A stretch of 64,000 nt of DNA. Source: Pseudomonas sp. ANT_H12B. GTDB lineage: Bacteria > Pseudomonadota > Gammaproteobacteria > Pseudomonadales > Pseudomonadaceae. This document shows positions 33,295 to 46,353 of this stretch, in pieces (within the stretch, counting starts at the first letter, position 1; each line of letters opens with the position of its first letter). The stretch is taken from the NCBI RefSeq assembly GCF_008369325.1, contig NZ_VOBI01000019.1, positions 62,001-126,000 on the forward strand, given 5' to 3'. A model generated the notes under the pieces. The model did no database searches. It saw only the letters and a program-made list of their open reading frames with translations, and was not told where the DNA came from. A program made the translations under genes and the position numbers.

Positions 33295-34140
33295 TTACGC
33301 GGTCTCTACCGTCGGAAAACTCTTCACCAGTTCGTCCAAAGCTTTGAGCTGGGCCAGGAATGGCTCCAGTTTGTCGAGACGCAAGGCGCAAGGGCCGTCG
33401 CATTTGGCATTGTCCGGGTCCGGGTGCGCTTCGAGGAACAGCCCCGCCAAAGACTGGCTCATGCCGGCCTTGGCCAGGTCGGTGACCTGGGCGCGGCGAC
33501 CGCCGGCGGAATCGGAGCGACCACCAGGCATTTGCAGCGCGTGAGTCACGTCGAAGAACACCGGATATTCGAACTGCTTCATGATGCCGAAGCCGAGCAT
33601 GTCGACGACCAGGTTGTTGTAGCCGAAGCTCGAACCACGTTCGCAGAGGATCAACTGATCGTTACCCGCTTCCACGCACTTGCTCAGGATGTGTTTCATT
33701 TCCTGAGGGGCGAGGAACTGGGCTTTCTTGATGTTGATCACCGCGCCGGTCTTGGCCATCGCGACCACAAGGTCGGTCTGGCGCGACAGGAAGGCTGGCA
33801 GCTGAATGATGTCGCAGACCTCAGCGACGACCGCGGCCTGATCAGGCTCGTGGACGTCGGTGATGATCGGCACGCCGAAAGCTTGCTTGATGTCCTGGAA
33901 AATCCGCATGCCCTCTTCCAGGCCGGGGCCACGGTAAGAGGTCACGGAGGAACGGTTGGCCTTGTCGAAGCTGGCCTTGAACACGTAAGGGATACCGAGT
34001 TTCTCGGTAACCTTTACGTATTCTTCGCAGACCTGCATCGCCATGTCGCGGCTTTCCAGCACGTTCATGCCACCGAACAGCACCATTGGCTTGTCGTTGG
34101 CAATCTCGATATCGCCTACGCGGATGATCTTCTGCGCCAT
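33295..34140 (-). CDS. kdsA: 3-deoxy-8-phosphooctulonate (KDO-8-P) synthase
   Basis: The 281-residue enzyme condenses phosphoenolpyruvate with arabinose-5-phosphate, feeding KDO into lipopolysaccharide. FKASFDKANRSSVTSYRGPG (about 55-74), ITDVHEPDQA and a C-terminal ALRLDKLEPFLAQL are typical. It starts five bases after pyrG stops and eno, which makes one of its substrates, follows. Confidence 0.97.
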   Translation of the reverse strand: MAQKIIRVGDIEIANDKPMVLFGGMNVLESRDMAMQVCEEYVKVTEKLGIPYVFKASFDKANRSSVTSYRGPGLEEGMRIFQDIKQAFGVPIITDVHEPDQAAVVAEVCDIIQLPAFLSRQTDLVVAMAKTGAVINIKKAQFLAPQEMKHILSKCVEAGNDQLILCERGSSFGYNNLVVDMLGFGIMKQFEYPVFFDVTHALQMPGGRSDSAGGRRAQVTDLAKAGMSQSLAGLFLEAHPDPDNAKCDGPCALRLDKLEPFLAQLKALDELVKSFPTVETA

Positions 34141-34145
34141 CAGAT

Positions 34146-35777
34146 TTATGCCTTTTTCTGGTGTTGAATCAAAGCTGCTTTAACGAAACCGCTGAACAAC
34201 GGGTGACCGTCACGTGGCGTCGAAGTGAACTCAGGGTGGAACTGGCAAGCGACGAACCATGGATGATCCGGGGCTTCAACCACTTCAACCAGCGCGCCAT
34301 CACCGGAACGACCGGAGATTTTCAGACCGGCTTCCATGATTTGCGGCAGGAGGTTGTTGTTCACTTCGTAGCGATGACGGTGACGTTCGACGATCACGTC
34401 CTTGGCGTAGCAATCGTGCACCAGGGAACCTGGCTCAAGCAGACAATCCTGAGCGCCGAGGCGCATGGTGCCGCCCAGGTCGGACGTTTCGGTGCGGGTT
34501 TCGACGGCACCGGTGGCATCTTCCCATTCGGTGATCAAGCCCACGACCGGATGACCGCTGGCACGATCGAACTCGGTGGAGTTGGCGTCTTTCCAGCCCA
34601 TCACATTACGGGCGAACTCGATGACCGCCACTTGCATGCCCAGGCAGATACCCAGGTACGGAACCTTGTTTTCGCGAGCGAATTGAACGGCAGTGATCTT
34701 GCCTTCCACGCCGCGCAGACCGAAGCCGCCCGGTACGAGGATCGCGTCAACACCTTCGAGCAACGCGGTGCCCTGATTTTCGATGTCTTCGGAATCGATG
34801 TAGCGCAGGTTGACCTTGGTGCGGTTGCTGATGCCGGCGTGACTCATCGCTTCGATCAGCGACTTGTAGGCGTCCAGCAGCTCCATGTACTTGCCGACCA
34901 TGGCGATGGTGACTTCGTGCTCAGGGTTGAGCTTGGCGTCGACCACGGCTTCCCACTCGGACAGATCGGCGCCGCCACATTGCAGGCCGAAACGCTCGAC
35001 AACGAAATCATCCAGGCCCTGGGCGTGCAGAATGCCCGGGATCCTGTAGATGGTGTCGGCGTCTTCCAGCGCGATCACCGCACGTTCTTCAACGTTGGTA
35101 AATTGCGCGATCTTGCGACGCGAAGAGATGTCGATCGGGTGATCGGAACGGCAGACCAGCACGTCTGGTTGCAGGCCGATGGAACGCAGTTCCTTGACCG
35201 AGTGCTGGGTAGGCTTGGTTTTGGTTTCGCCGGCAGTGGCGATGTACGGCACCAGAGTGAGGTGCATCAGCATCGCGCGCTTGGCACCGACTTCGAAACG
35301 CAATTGACGAATGGCTTCGAGGAACGGCTGGGACTCGATGTCACCCACGGTGCCACCGATCTCGACCATGGCCACGTCAGCATCGCCGGCGCCCTTGATG
35401 ATGCGGCGCTTGATTTCGTCGGTGATGTGCGGGATCACCTGGATGGTGGCGCCCAGGTAATCACCACGGCGCTCTTTGCGCAGCACGTGTTCGTAGACAC
35501 GGCCGGTGGTGAAGTTGTTGTTCTGGGTCATGGTCGTGCGGATGAACCGCTCGTAGTGGCCCAGGTCCAGGTCGGTCTCGGCGCCGTCGTGGGTGACGAA
35601 CACTTCACCGTGCTGGAACGGGCTCATGGTGCCCGGGTCGACGTTGATGTACGGGTCCAGCTTCAGCATGGTGACCTTAAGTCCCCGCGCCTCCAGGATC
35701 GCCGCCAATGAAGCCGATGCAATGCCTTTCCCCAATGAAGAAACAACACCGCCCGTGACGAATATGTAGCGCGTCAT
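34146..35777 (-). CDS. pyrG: CTP synthase
   Basis: The 543-residue enzyme aminates UTP to CTP. An N-terminal synthetase domain opens MTRYIFVTGGVVSSLGKGIA with the P-loop region. The C-terminal class I glutamine amidotransferase domain has the nucleophile in YLGICLGMQVAVIEF (near 380) and the His-Glu pair in ACQFHPEFTSTP (near 515). Full length. CTP is also the donor for ispD, cdsA and KDO activation. Confidence 0.97.
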   Translation of the reverse strand: MTRYIFVTGGVVSSLGKGIASASLAAILEARGLKVTMLKLDPYINVDPGTMSPFQHGEVFVTHDGAETDLDLGHYERFIRTTMTQNNNFTTGRVYEHVLRKERRGDYLGATIQVIPHITDEIKRRIIKGAGDADVAMVEIGGTVGDIESQPFLEAIRQLRFEVGAKRAMLMHLTLVPYIATAGETKTKPTQHSVKELRSIGLQPDVLVCRSDHPIDISSRRKIAQFTNVEERAVIALEDADTIYRIPGILHAQGLDDFVVERFGLQCGGADLSEWEAVVDAKLNPEHEVTIAMVGKYMELLDAYKSLIEAMSHAGISNRTKVNLRYIDSEDIENQGTALLEGVDAILVPGGFGLRGVEGKITAVQFARENKVPYLGICLGMQVAVIEFARNVMGWKDANSTEFDRASGHPVVGLITEWEDATGAVETRTETSDLGGTMRLGAQDCLLEPGSLVHDCYAKDVIVERHRHRYEVNNNLLPQIMEAGLKISGRSGDGALVEVVEAPDHPWFVACQFHPEFTSTPRDGHPLFSGFVKAALIQHQKKA

Positions 35778-36051
35778 GAAAAACCCTAGAAGTCTGCGTT
35801 AAAGCGGTCCGAGCCGCCGGGGAGAGCGAAGGAAGGCCGAAGCCCCCGATCACCTGCATTAATCACAGTGCACCTTTCAAAAAAACCGCCGCGTTGGGAC
35901 AGACCGGAAGATGAAATACCGGTACGTTGCTCGCTACACATTTTTTGGAATCGCCCAGCAAAGACTGCTTGGTAATCGGCAACTCCTGCAATTCAGGCGA
36001 ATCCACAGAAGTTGTATCAAGAAGGGAGCGTAGTCTACCGGAAAGCCCCTT

Positions 36052-37380
36052 TCAGCTCAAACCTTGATCTTCGTGTGGTGGCTGCCAATGCAAATTCCAG
36101 TCACCCATCGCGCACCCATTCAACCCCGGCAGGTTCGCTACCGCCAGCAATTGCTCGCCCCGGAAGAGCAGCGGCAATCTGCCACGGGAGAACGGCGGCA
36201 AACCGTTCTCGTTAAGCAAACGCTTCAGATCGCGATGACCGCGACCGGGAAGATTCATCACCTCACCTCCTTCACGATAGCGGATATGCAGCGGGCCATC
36301 GGGGATTTGCCCGGCGAGCGTGAGCACCCCGTTGTCCGGTAACACCAGCGCCAGCGAGGGATCCGGCCATTTTTCAGGCGCAGGCGCAGTGCGCATCCAG
36401 CTGCCGGACAACCACCAGATACGCCCACCTGCCCGATGCAGTTCGCCATCCGCCAGCCGCCAGATCGGACAGGCATCGCCCGTGGCATCGCGCAAATCTT
36501 CCCAACCCGACCAATGGTCACTGTCCGGAAGTCGTGTCAGCGGTTCGAGCCAATGGCTCAATGCATTGCGCTGGCGAGCAGCGGAAAGCGTTTCCAGTAC
36601 CGCCAGTTCCAGGGACGGTAATCCCAGCCAATCGAAATCACTGACTGTGCTGGCGCTGGCCAGATCGATTTGCGCCAGTTCATCGAGCAGTTCCTGCGCT
36701 TCGCTCAGATGCGTGGCACTTCGGGCCATCGTCGCCATCGCTTGCGGCCAGCGCTCGATCAACACAGGGAACACCTGATGACGCAGATAATTGCGCGAGA
36801 ACTGTCGGTCCTGGTTCGAAGGGTCTTCGATCCATTTCAGTTGATGCTCGGCCGCATAGGCTTCAAGTTCAACCCGCGTGACATCGAGCAATGGCCGCAG
36901 TAAATTCCCTTCGCCCAGCGGCCGTCGGCGTGGCATTCCCGACAACCCCCTCACCCCTGCCCCACGCATCAGCCGGAACATCAGGGTTTCTGCCTGATCG
37001 TCGCGGTGCTGGGCCGTCAGCAATACTTCATTGGGCTGAATGGCTTCAACGAACGCGCCATACCGTGCATCCCGGGCCGCACGCTCAAGGCTGGCGCCGG
37101 GTTGAACCTGGACGCAAACCACCTGTAGCGGCACACCCAAAGCATCACAGACCGACTGACAATGAGCCGGCCACGCATCAGCCACAGCCTGAAGGCCGTG
37201 ATGGACATGGATGGCGCTTAGCGCCGGCAGGGATTCGATTTTTGCGAGGTGTGCAAGAAGGTGCAGCAGGACGGTGGAGTCGAGGCCGCCGGAGAAGGCG
37301 ATGCGCCAGGCTGGCGCGTTGCGCCACGGAGCAAGATTCAGCAGGAGTTTGGCAGACAGATCAATCTTCGAAGAATTCAT
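36052..37380 (-). CDS. tilS: tRNA(Ile)-lysidine synthase
   Basis: The 442-residue ATP-dependent enzyme converts cytidine 34 of tRNAIle(CAU) to lysidine. The PP-loop SGGLDS is at residues 30-35 (AFSGGLDSTVLLHLL). HHGLQAVADAW and a middle segment LLTAQHRDDQAETLMFRLMRG with NYLRHQVFPVL are characteristic. The C-terminal lysidine-tRNA binding domain is present. It lies between accA and pyrG, separated from pyrG by about 270 bases in which I see no gene. Confidence 0.95.
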   Translation of the reverse strand: MNSSKIDLSAKLLLNLAPWRNAPAWRIAFSGGLDSTVLLHLLAHLAKIESLPALSAIHVHHGLQAVADAWPAHCQSVCDALGVPLQVVCVQVQPGASLERAARDARYGAFVEAIQPNEVLLTAQHRDDQAETLMFRLMRGAGVRGLSGMPRRRPLGEGNLLRPLLDVTRVELEAYAAEHQLKWIEDPSNQDRQFSRNYLRHQVFPVLIERWPQAMATMARSATHLSEAQELLDELAQIDLASASTVSDFDWLGLPSLELAVLETLSAARQRNALSHWLEPLTRLPDSDHWSGWEDLRDATGDACPIWRLADGELHRAGGRIWWLSGSWMRTAPAPEKWPDPSLALVLPDNGVLTLAGQIPDGPLHIRYREGGEVMNLPGRGHRDLKRLLNENGLPPFSRGRLPLLFRGEQLLAVANLPGLNGCAMGDWNLHWQPPHEDQGLS

Positions 37381-37406
37381 AGGTCGGTCGCCTCACCTAG
37401 ACCCAA

Positions 37407-37496
37407 TGTGGGTGCGAGCCTGCTTGCGAAGGCTGCTTAACATTCAACACATTTGTTGGCTGTTATACCGCTTTCGCGAGCAGGCTCGCTCCCACA
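37407..37496. repeat. Inverted REP pair between tilS and accA
   Basis: TGTGGGTGCGAGCCTGCTTGCG (37407-37428) and its inverted counterpart (37475-37496, CGCGAGCAGGCTCGCTCCCACA) flank about 45 bases, the REPIN arrangement. The transcript could fold into one long hairpin. It lies in the only gap between accA and tilS. Confidence 0.7.
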
Positions 37497-37515
37497 TGGG
37501 TAAAACGAGATCAGA

Positions 37516-38463
37516 TCAGAGACCGTAGCTCATCAGACGCTCATAACGACGAGCCAGCAGCGCCTCGTTATCGAACTTCTTCAACATCGCCAGTTGCGAA
37601 CTCAGCTCCGCACGGATCGAGGCAGCCGCAGCGGCCGGATTGCGGTGCGCGCCACCCAAAGGCTCGCCGATCACTTTATCCACGATGCCCAGGCCTTTCA
37701 GGCGCTCGGCCGTGATACCCATGGCTTCAGCGGCATCCGGTGCTTTCTCGGCGGTTTTCCACAGGATCGAGGCGCAACCTTCCGGCGAAATCACAGCATA
37801 AGTCGAGTACTGCAGCATGTTCAGCTGATCGCAGACGCCGATCGCCAGCGCACCACCGGAACCACCCTCACCGATGACGGTGGCGATGATCGGGGTTTTC
37901 AGGCGGGCCATGACGCGCAGGTTCCAGGCAATCGCTTCGCTCTGGTTGCGCTCTTCAGCGTCGATGCCAGGGTAAGCGCCCGGGGTGTCGATGAAGGTCA
38001 GGATCGGCATTTTGAAGCGCTCGGCCATTTCCATCAGGCGGCAAGCCTTGCGGTAGCCTTCCGGACGCGGCATGCCGAAGTTGCGACGAACCTTCTCGCG
38101 CACTTCGCGGCCTTTCTGGTGACCAATGATCATCACCGGCTCATCGTCCAGACGGGCAATACCACCGACGATTGCGGCGTCGTCGGAGAAGTGACGGTCG
38201 CCGTGCAGTTCGTCGAACTCGGTGAAGATGTGTTCGATGTAGTCCAAGGTGTACGGACGACGCGGGTGACGCGCCAGACGCGCGATCTGCCAGCTGGTCA
38301 GCTTGCCGAAGATGTCTTCGGTCAGCGTGCTGCTTTTGTCCTGCAGGCGGGAGATCTCATCGCCGATATTCAGCGAATTGTCGTTACCGACCAAGCGCAA
38401 CTCTTCGATCTTGGCTTGCAGGTCGGCGATCGGCTGTTCGAAATCTAGAAAATTCGGGTTCAT
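37516..38463 (-). CDS. accA: Acetyl-CoA carboxylase carboxyltransferase, alpha subunit
   Basis: The 315-residue subunit pairs with AccD to carboxylate acetyl-CoA, the committed step of fatty acid synthesis. MNPNFLDFEQPIADLQAKIEEL opens the family. DRHFSDDAAIVGGIARL, FIDTPGAYPGIDAEERNQSEAI and IGEGGSGGALAIGV are intact. The ATG at 38463 is preferred to an upstream reading. It follows dnaE, as in many gammaproteobacteria. Confidence 0.97.
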   Translation of the reverse strand: MNPNFLDFEQPIADLQAKIEELRLVGNDNSLNIGDEISRLQDKSSTLTEDIFGKLTSWQIARLARHPRRPYTLDYIEHIFTEFDELHGDRHFSDDAAIVGGIARLDDEPVMIIGHQKGREVREKVRRNFGMPRPEGYRKACRLMEMAERFKMPILTFIDTPGAYPGIDAEERNQSEAIAWNLRVMARLKTPIIATVIGEGGSGGALAIGVCDQLNMLQYSTYAVISPEGCASILWKTAEKAPDAAEAMGITAERLKGLGIVDKVIGEPLGGAHRNPAAAAASIRAELSSQLAMLKKFDNEALLARRYERLMSYGL

Positions 38464-38603
38464 AGGCGTCCGTCTTGGGTCGACGTCCAAGAGAGCTTGG
38501 GCCGGCCGGTTGTCTATTCGCGCCCTACCTTAAGGGAGAGGCGCGTTCAGGTCGAGATTAAAAATTCAGGTCGAGATCAGGGCCTTTGAATGCCACCTGA
38601 CCG

Positions 38604-42125
<3,522 letters not shown>

Positions 42126-42154
42126 AGTGATCCTGCGTTATGTCATGAAAACAA

Positions 42155-42180
42155 CAAGGCCCGGATTGTACCGGGCCTTG
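42155..42180 (-). terminator. Terminator between rnhB and dnaE
   Basis: A perfect 10-bp stem CAAGGCCCGG/CCGGGCCTTG with a 6-base loop, followed leftward by TTGTTTTC. It may separate the lpx/rnhB transcript from dnaE. Confidence 0.75.
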
Positions 42181-42201
42181 GCAAAAACATCAGCCTTGCG
42201 A

Positions 42202-42828
42202 CTAACTCTCGATCAGGTTTTCCCGCGCCTCGTAGGCCAGGCGTACCGGGGCGAACGAGCGGCGGTGAATCGGCGTCGGCCCCAAGCGGGCCAGCGCTTC
42301 CAGATGAACGGGCGTCGGGTAGCCTTTGTGGCCACCGATCCCGTAACCCGGGTAAATCAATTCGAATGCGGCCATTTCACGATCGCGACTGACCTTGGCC
42401 AGAATCGACGCTGCAGCAATGGCCGGCACCTTGCCGTCGCCCTGTACTACGGCTTCAGCGCGCATGGACAGTTTTGGGCAGCGGTTGCCGTCGATCATCG
42501 CCAGTTTCGGCTGAATGTGCAGACCCTCGATGGCGCGCTGCATGGCCAGCATGGTGGCATGCAGAATGTTCAGCTCATCGATTTCTTCGACTTCGGCCCG
42601 GGCAATGCTCCAGCTCAGGGCTTTTTCGCAGATTTCGTCATAGAGCTTTTCGCGGCGGGCTTCGGTGAGCTTCTTCGAGTCGTTCAGGCCGAGTATCGGA
42701 CGACGTGGATCGAGGATCACAGCAGCTGTTACCACGGCGCCGCAGAGCGGGCCGCGACCGACTTCGTCAACGCCGGCAACCAACTCTTCTACTTCAGCGA
42801 CCAAGGTGAAATCCAGCCCCATTTGCAT
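42202..42828 (-). CDS. rnhB: Ribonuclease HII
   Basis: The 208-residue enzyme nicks RNA embedded in DNA. The active-site GVDEVGRGPLCG (about 19-30, Asp-Glu), LNDSKKL and PAIAAASILAKVSRDR mark the family. The ATG at 42828 gives MQMGLDFTLVAEVEE, close to the usual N-terminus. An ATG at 42843 overlapping the lpxB stop (ATGA) is an alternative that adds five residues. It belongs to the lpxD-fabZ-lpxA-lpxB-rnhB run. Confidence 0.94.
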   Translation of the reverse strand: MQMGLDFTLVAEVEELVAGVDEVGRGPLCGAVVTAAVILDPRRPILGLNDSKKLTEARREKLYDEICEKALSWSIARAEVEEIDELNILHATMLAMQRAIEGLHIQPKLAMIDGNRCPKLSMRAEAVVQGDGKVPAIAAASILAKVSRDREMAAFELIYPGYGIGGHKGYPTPVHLEALARLGPTPIHRRSFAPVRLAYEARENLIES

Positions 42829-42839
42829 GCTTGTCTTTC

Positions 42840-43970
42840 TCATGGTACTTGGCCGATCAGATTCAGCACTGCATCCGCAGCCTGGTTAGAGGCATCCAGA
42901 CGCAGGGTCCGGTGAATTTCATCAAAGCCACGGGTCTGCTCCTCCCCACCCTCGATCAGCGGCGACAAGGTCTGGGCCAGCGCTTCAACTGTCGCATCGT
43001 CCTGCAGCAACTCGGGAACCAGCAGGCGCTGAGCCAGAAGATTCGGCAAGGAGACGTAAGGACTTTTCACCATGCGTTTGAGAATCCAGAACGTCAGCGG
43101 CGCCAAGCGGTACGCAACCACCATCGGCCGTTTGTACAGCAATGCCTCAAGCGTCGCTGTTCCGGAGGCAATCAGCACTGCATCGCAGGCTGCCAGCGCC
43201 AGATGGGAGTTGCCATCGAGCAAGGTCAGCGGCAGATCGCGACCCGCCAACAACTCTTCAAGCTGTGCTCGACGCTGAGGGCTGGCGCAAGGCAAGACGA
43301 ACCTCACGCCAGGGCGCAGGGATCGCAGGCGCTGGGCGGTATCGAGGAACAACCCACCGAGACGGCCAACCTCACCACCGCGACTGCCGGGCATCAGCGC
43401 GACCAGCGGCCCGTCTGGCAAGCCGAGCTCGGCCCGTGCGGCGGCGCGATCGGCTTCAAGCGGGATCGCATCGGCCAGGGAGTGCCCGACAAACCGCACC
43501 GGTACGCCCTTCTCTTCATAGAATTTCGCTTCGAAGGGGAACAGGGTCAGCATCAAGTCGCAGCCTTCGCGAATCTTCAGCACGCGCTTCTGCCGCCAGG
43601 CCCAGACCGACGGGCTGACGTAGTGCACGGTCTTGATCCCGGCCTGGCGCAGCTTGAGTTCGATATTGAGGTTGAAGTCCGGGGCATCGATACCGATGAA
43701 CACGTCCGGCTTCTCGGCGATCAGATCAGCGACCAGCTTCTTGCGGCGAGCCAGCAGCTCGCGCAGTCGACCCAGCACTTCCACCAGGCCCATGACTGAA
43801 AGACGCTCCATCGGGAAATACGAGGTCAGGCCTTGAGCCTGCATCAACGGACCGCCGACACCGATGAACTCGACCGCCGGATGCTGAGCCTTGAGCGCGC
43901 GCATGAGGCCGGCACCCAGAATGTCACCGGAAGCCTCACCCGCCACCAGCGCGATACGCAGATTAGCCAT
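42840..43970 (-). CDS. lpxB: Lipid-A-disaccharide synthase
   Basis: The 376-residue GT19 glycosyltransferase joins UDP-2,3-diacylglucosamine and lipid X. The opening MANLRIALVAGEASGDILGAGLM, DVFIGIDAPDFN and PGSRGGEVGRL are typical. It begins two bases after lpxA ends. It acts at the inner membrane in the Raetz pathway together with lpxA and lpxD here. Confidence 0.97.
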   Translation of the reverse strand: MANLRIALVAGEASGDILGAGLMRALKAQHPAVEFIGVGGPLMQAQGLTSYFPMERLSVMGLVEVLGRLRELLARRKKLVADLIAEKPDVFIGIDAPDFNLNIELKLRQAGIKTVHYVSPSVWAWRQKRVLKIREGCDLMLTLFPFEAKFYEEKGVPVRFVGHSLADAIPLEADRAAARAELGLPDGPLVALMPGSRGGEVGRLGGLFLDTAQRLRSLRPGVRFVLPCASPQRRAQLEELLAGRDLPLTLLDGNSHLALAACDAVLIASGTATLEALLYKRPMVVAYRLAPLTFWILKRMVKSPYVSLPNLLAQRLLVPELLQDDATVEALAQTLSPLIEGGEEQTRGFDEIHRTLRLDASNQAADAVLNLIGQVP

Positions 43971-43972
43971 GA

Positions 43973-44749
43973 TTAACGAGTGATGCCGCGGGTCGAAGAC
44001 TGGATGGAATCACGGAACACCGCGACTTCCGGGAACTGAACCGAAGGTTCGGTCAATTCGGCGAGTGCCTGCTCTACCGTCAGGCCCTGGCGGTAAACCA
44101 CCTTGTAGGCACGACGCAGGGCATGGATCGCGTCTTCGCTGAAACCGCGTCGGCGCATGCCTTCGAAGTTCATGCTGCGGGCTTCGGCCGGGTTGCCAAA
44201 CACCGTGACGTACGCAGGAACGTCCTTGCCGATGGCCGTGCCCATACCGGAAAAGCTGTGGGCGCCGATATGGCAGTACTGGTGAACCAGGGTGAACCCG
44301 GACAGGATCGCCCAATCTTCAACGTGCACATGGCCAGCCAACGCTGTGTTGTTAACCAGGATGCAGTGGTTGCCGATGACGCTGTCGTGGCCGATGTGGG
44401 CATAGGCCATGATCAGGTTGTGATCGCCCAGGGTCGTTTCAGCGCGGTCCTGAACGGTGCCACGGTGAATCGTCACACCTTCACGGATGACATTGTGGTC
44501 ACCGATGACCAGACGGGTTTCTTCGCCCTTGTATTTCAGATCGGGAGTGTCTTCGCCTACCGAAGAAAACTGGTAGATGCGGTTGTGCTTACCGATTCGG
44601 GTCGGGCCTTTGAGAATCACATGCGGCCCGATCACTGTCCCCTCGCCGATTTCCACACCTGCGCCGATGATCGACCAAGGGCCGACCTCGACGTCGTCAG
44701 CCAGAATGGCCGCCGGATCGATGATTGCGCGAGGGTCAATCAAACTCAT
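43973..44749 (-). CDS. lpxA: UDP-N-acetylglucosamine acyltransferase
   Basis: The 258-residue enzyme performs the first acylation in lipid A synthesis. A left-handed beta-helix of hexapeptide repeats spans about 1-190 (PRAIIDPAAILADDVEVGP). The catalytic His lies in NLIMAYAHIGHDSVIGNHC and a helical C-terminal domain follows. It overlaps fabZ by four bases. Confidence 0.97.
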   Translation of the reverse strand: MSLIDPRAIIDPAAILADDVEVGPWSIIGAGVEIGEGTVIGPHVILKGPTRIGKHNRIYQFSSVGEDTPDLKYKGEETRLVIGDHNVIREGVTIHRGTVQDRAETTLGDHNLIMAYAHIGHDSVIGNHCILVNNTALAGHVHVEDWAILSGFTLVHQYCHIGAHSFSGMGTAIGKDVPAYVTVFGNPAEARSMNFEGMRRRGFSEDAIHALRRAYKVVYRQGLTVEQALAELTEPSVQFPEVAVFRDSIQSSTRGITR

Positions 44750-45186
44750 AGTTTGCGTTCCGCGCAGATGATTTCAGCGGAGCAGACTGGCTTGCCATCG
44801 ACGGACGCCTGGCACTCGAACTTCCAGATTTGACGCTTGCAGCTGATGAAGCGGGCTTCGAGGATCAACTGATCGCCTGGGGTGACGGGCTGGCGAAAAC
44901 GCAGCTTGTCGGAGCCGACGAAGTAGTAGAGCGTGCCGTCGGCAGGCTTCACGTCGAGCATTTTGAAGCCAAGGATGCCGGCAGCCTGAGCCATCGCTTC
45001 GATGATCAACACACCCGGCATGATTGGATGCGCAGGGAAGTGACCATTGAAGAACGGTTCGTTGATGCTGACATTCTTGTAGGCGCGAATGCGCTTGCCT
45101 TCCACATCCAGTTCCACGACCCGGTCCACCAGCAGGAAAGGGTAACGGTGAGGCAGGTATTCGCGAATCTCGTTGATGTCCATCAT
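44746..45186 (-). CDS. fabZ: 3-hydroxyacyl-ACP dehydratase FabZ
   Basis: The 146-residue hotdog-fold dehydratase acts in fatty acid elongation on the same hydroxyacyl-ACP pool that lipid A enzymes use. YLPHRYPFLLVDRV and GHFPAHPIMPGVLIIEAMAQ (catalytic His near 49) are intact. The start MMDINEIREYL at 45186 is used. Longer readings add unrelated residues. Confidence 0.97.
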   Translation of the reverse strand: MMDINEIREYLPHRYPFLLVDRVVELDVEGKRIRAYKNVSINEPFFNGHFPAHPIMPGVLIIEAMAQAAGILGFKMLDVKPADGTLYYFVGSDKLRFRQPVTPGDQLILEARFISCKRQIWKFECQASVDGKPVCSAEIICAERKL

Positions 45187-45294
45187 TTCGGGGGGGAAGC
45201 CTATGTAAAGATTGGGAGGCGCGACTGACGCGCACCCCTCTAGCAAATCAAGGAGGCAGTCTAGCGGCTGTGCACACTTGATATGGAAATGGTA

Positions 45295-46350
45295 TCAGCC
45301 ATCTGATGAAGCATTACCGTCAGGGGTCACGTCCCCTACTCGCTTTTCCAGTTGTCGCAAACGCCGCGCGATGTCATCGAGCTGACGGATGCGTGCCGCG
45401 CTTTTGCGCCACTCGGCAGCCGGTTGCATGGCTGTACCGGAAGAATAGGAGCCCTTTTCAGTAATCGAATGGGTCACCATGGTCATCCCGGTGATGAAAA
45501 CGTTATCGCAAATTTCGATATGCCCCACCAGCCCGACGCCACCGGCGAGCATGCAATGCTTGCCGATTTTGGTGCTGCCGGAGATCCCCACGCAGGCGGC
45601 CATGGCGGTGTGATCACCGATCTGCACGTTGTGAGCGATCTGGATCTGATTGTCGAGCTTCACACCGTTGCCCAGAACGGTATCGGCCAGCGCCCCGCGA
45701 TCGATAGCGGTATTCACGCCAATCTCGACGTCGTCACCGACCAGCACTCCACCAATCTGGGCGATTTTCTGCCAAACGCCTTTCTCGTTGGCAAAACCGA
45801 AGCCTTCACCACCGAGTACGGCACCGGACTGGATAACCACTCGTTTGCCGATGCGCACGTCATGGTACAGCGTGACTCGCGGGGCCAGCCAACCACCCTC
45901 GCCAATCTCGCAGCGGGCACCGATAAAGCAATGCGCGCCAACGGTCACGCCGGCCGCAATACGCGCGCTGCTTTCGATCACTGCAAAAGCACCGATGCTC
46001 GCCGCAGGATCAACCATTGCGTCCTCGGCCACTACCGCTGTCGGGTGAATACCAACTGGCGCCTTTGGCTTAGGATCGAACAGATGGGAAATACGTGCGT
46101 AGGCCAGATACGGATCAGGCACCACCAACGCATTACCGACAAAACCCTCTGCGTCAGCGGCCTTCAGCAACAAGGCTGCGGCCCGGCTGTCCGCCAGGTA
46201 TTTACGGTATTGAGGGTTTGCGAGAAAGCTCAATTGAGCTGGGCCAGCCTCTTGCAAAGTGGCTAGCCCAGTAATTTCTTTCTCCGGGTCGCCACGTAGC
46301 GTGGCGCCGAGGAACTCGGCCAATTGGCCGAGCTTAATAGTCGCTGTCAT
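45295..46350 (-). CDS. lpxD: UDP-3-O-(3-hydroxyacyl)glucosamine N-acyltransferase
   Basis: The 351-residue enzyme adds the second acyl chain to lipid A precursors. An N-terminal uridine-binding domain (to about 95, LSFLANPQYRKYLADSRA) precedes a hexapeptide-repeat beta-helix with the catalytic His in DNQIQIAHNVQIGDHTA and a C-terminal helix. It starts three bases after skp ends. Confidence 0.97.
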   Translation of the reverse strand: MTATIKLGQLAEFLGATLRGDPEKEITGLATLQEAGPAQLSFLANPQYRKYLADSRAAALLLKAADAEGFVGNALVVPDPYLAYARISHLFDPKPKAPVGIHPTAVVAEDAMVDPAASIGAFAVIESSARIAAGVTVGAHCFIGARCEIGEGGWLAPRVTLYHDVRIGKRVVIQSGAVLGGEGFGFANEKGVWQKIAQIGGVLVGDDVEIGVNTAIDRGALADTVLGNGVKLDNQIQIAHNVQIGDHTAMAACVGISGSTKIGKHCMLAGGVGLVGHIEICDNVFITGMTMVTHSITEKGSYSSGTAMQPAAEWRKSAARIRQLDDIARRLRQLEKRVGDVTPDGNASSDG

Positions 46351-46353
46351 GGA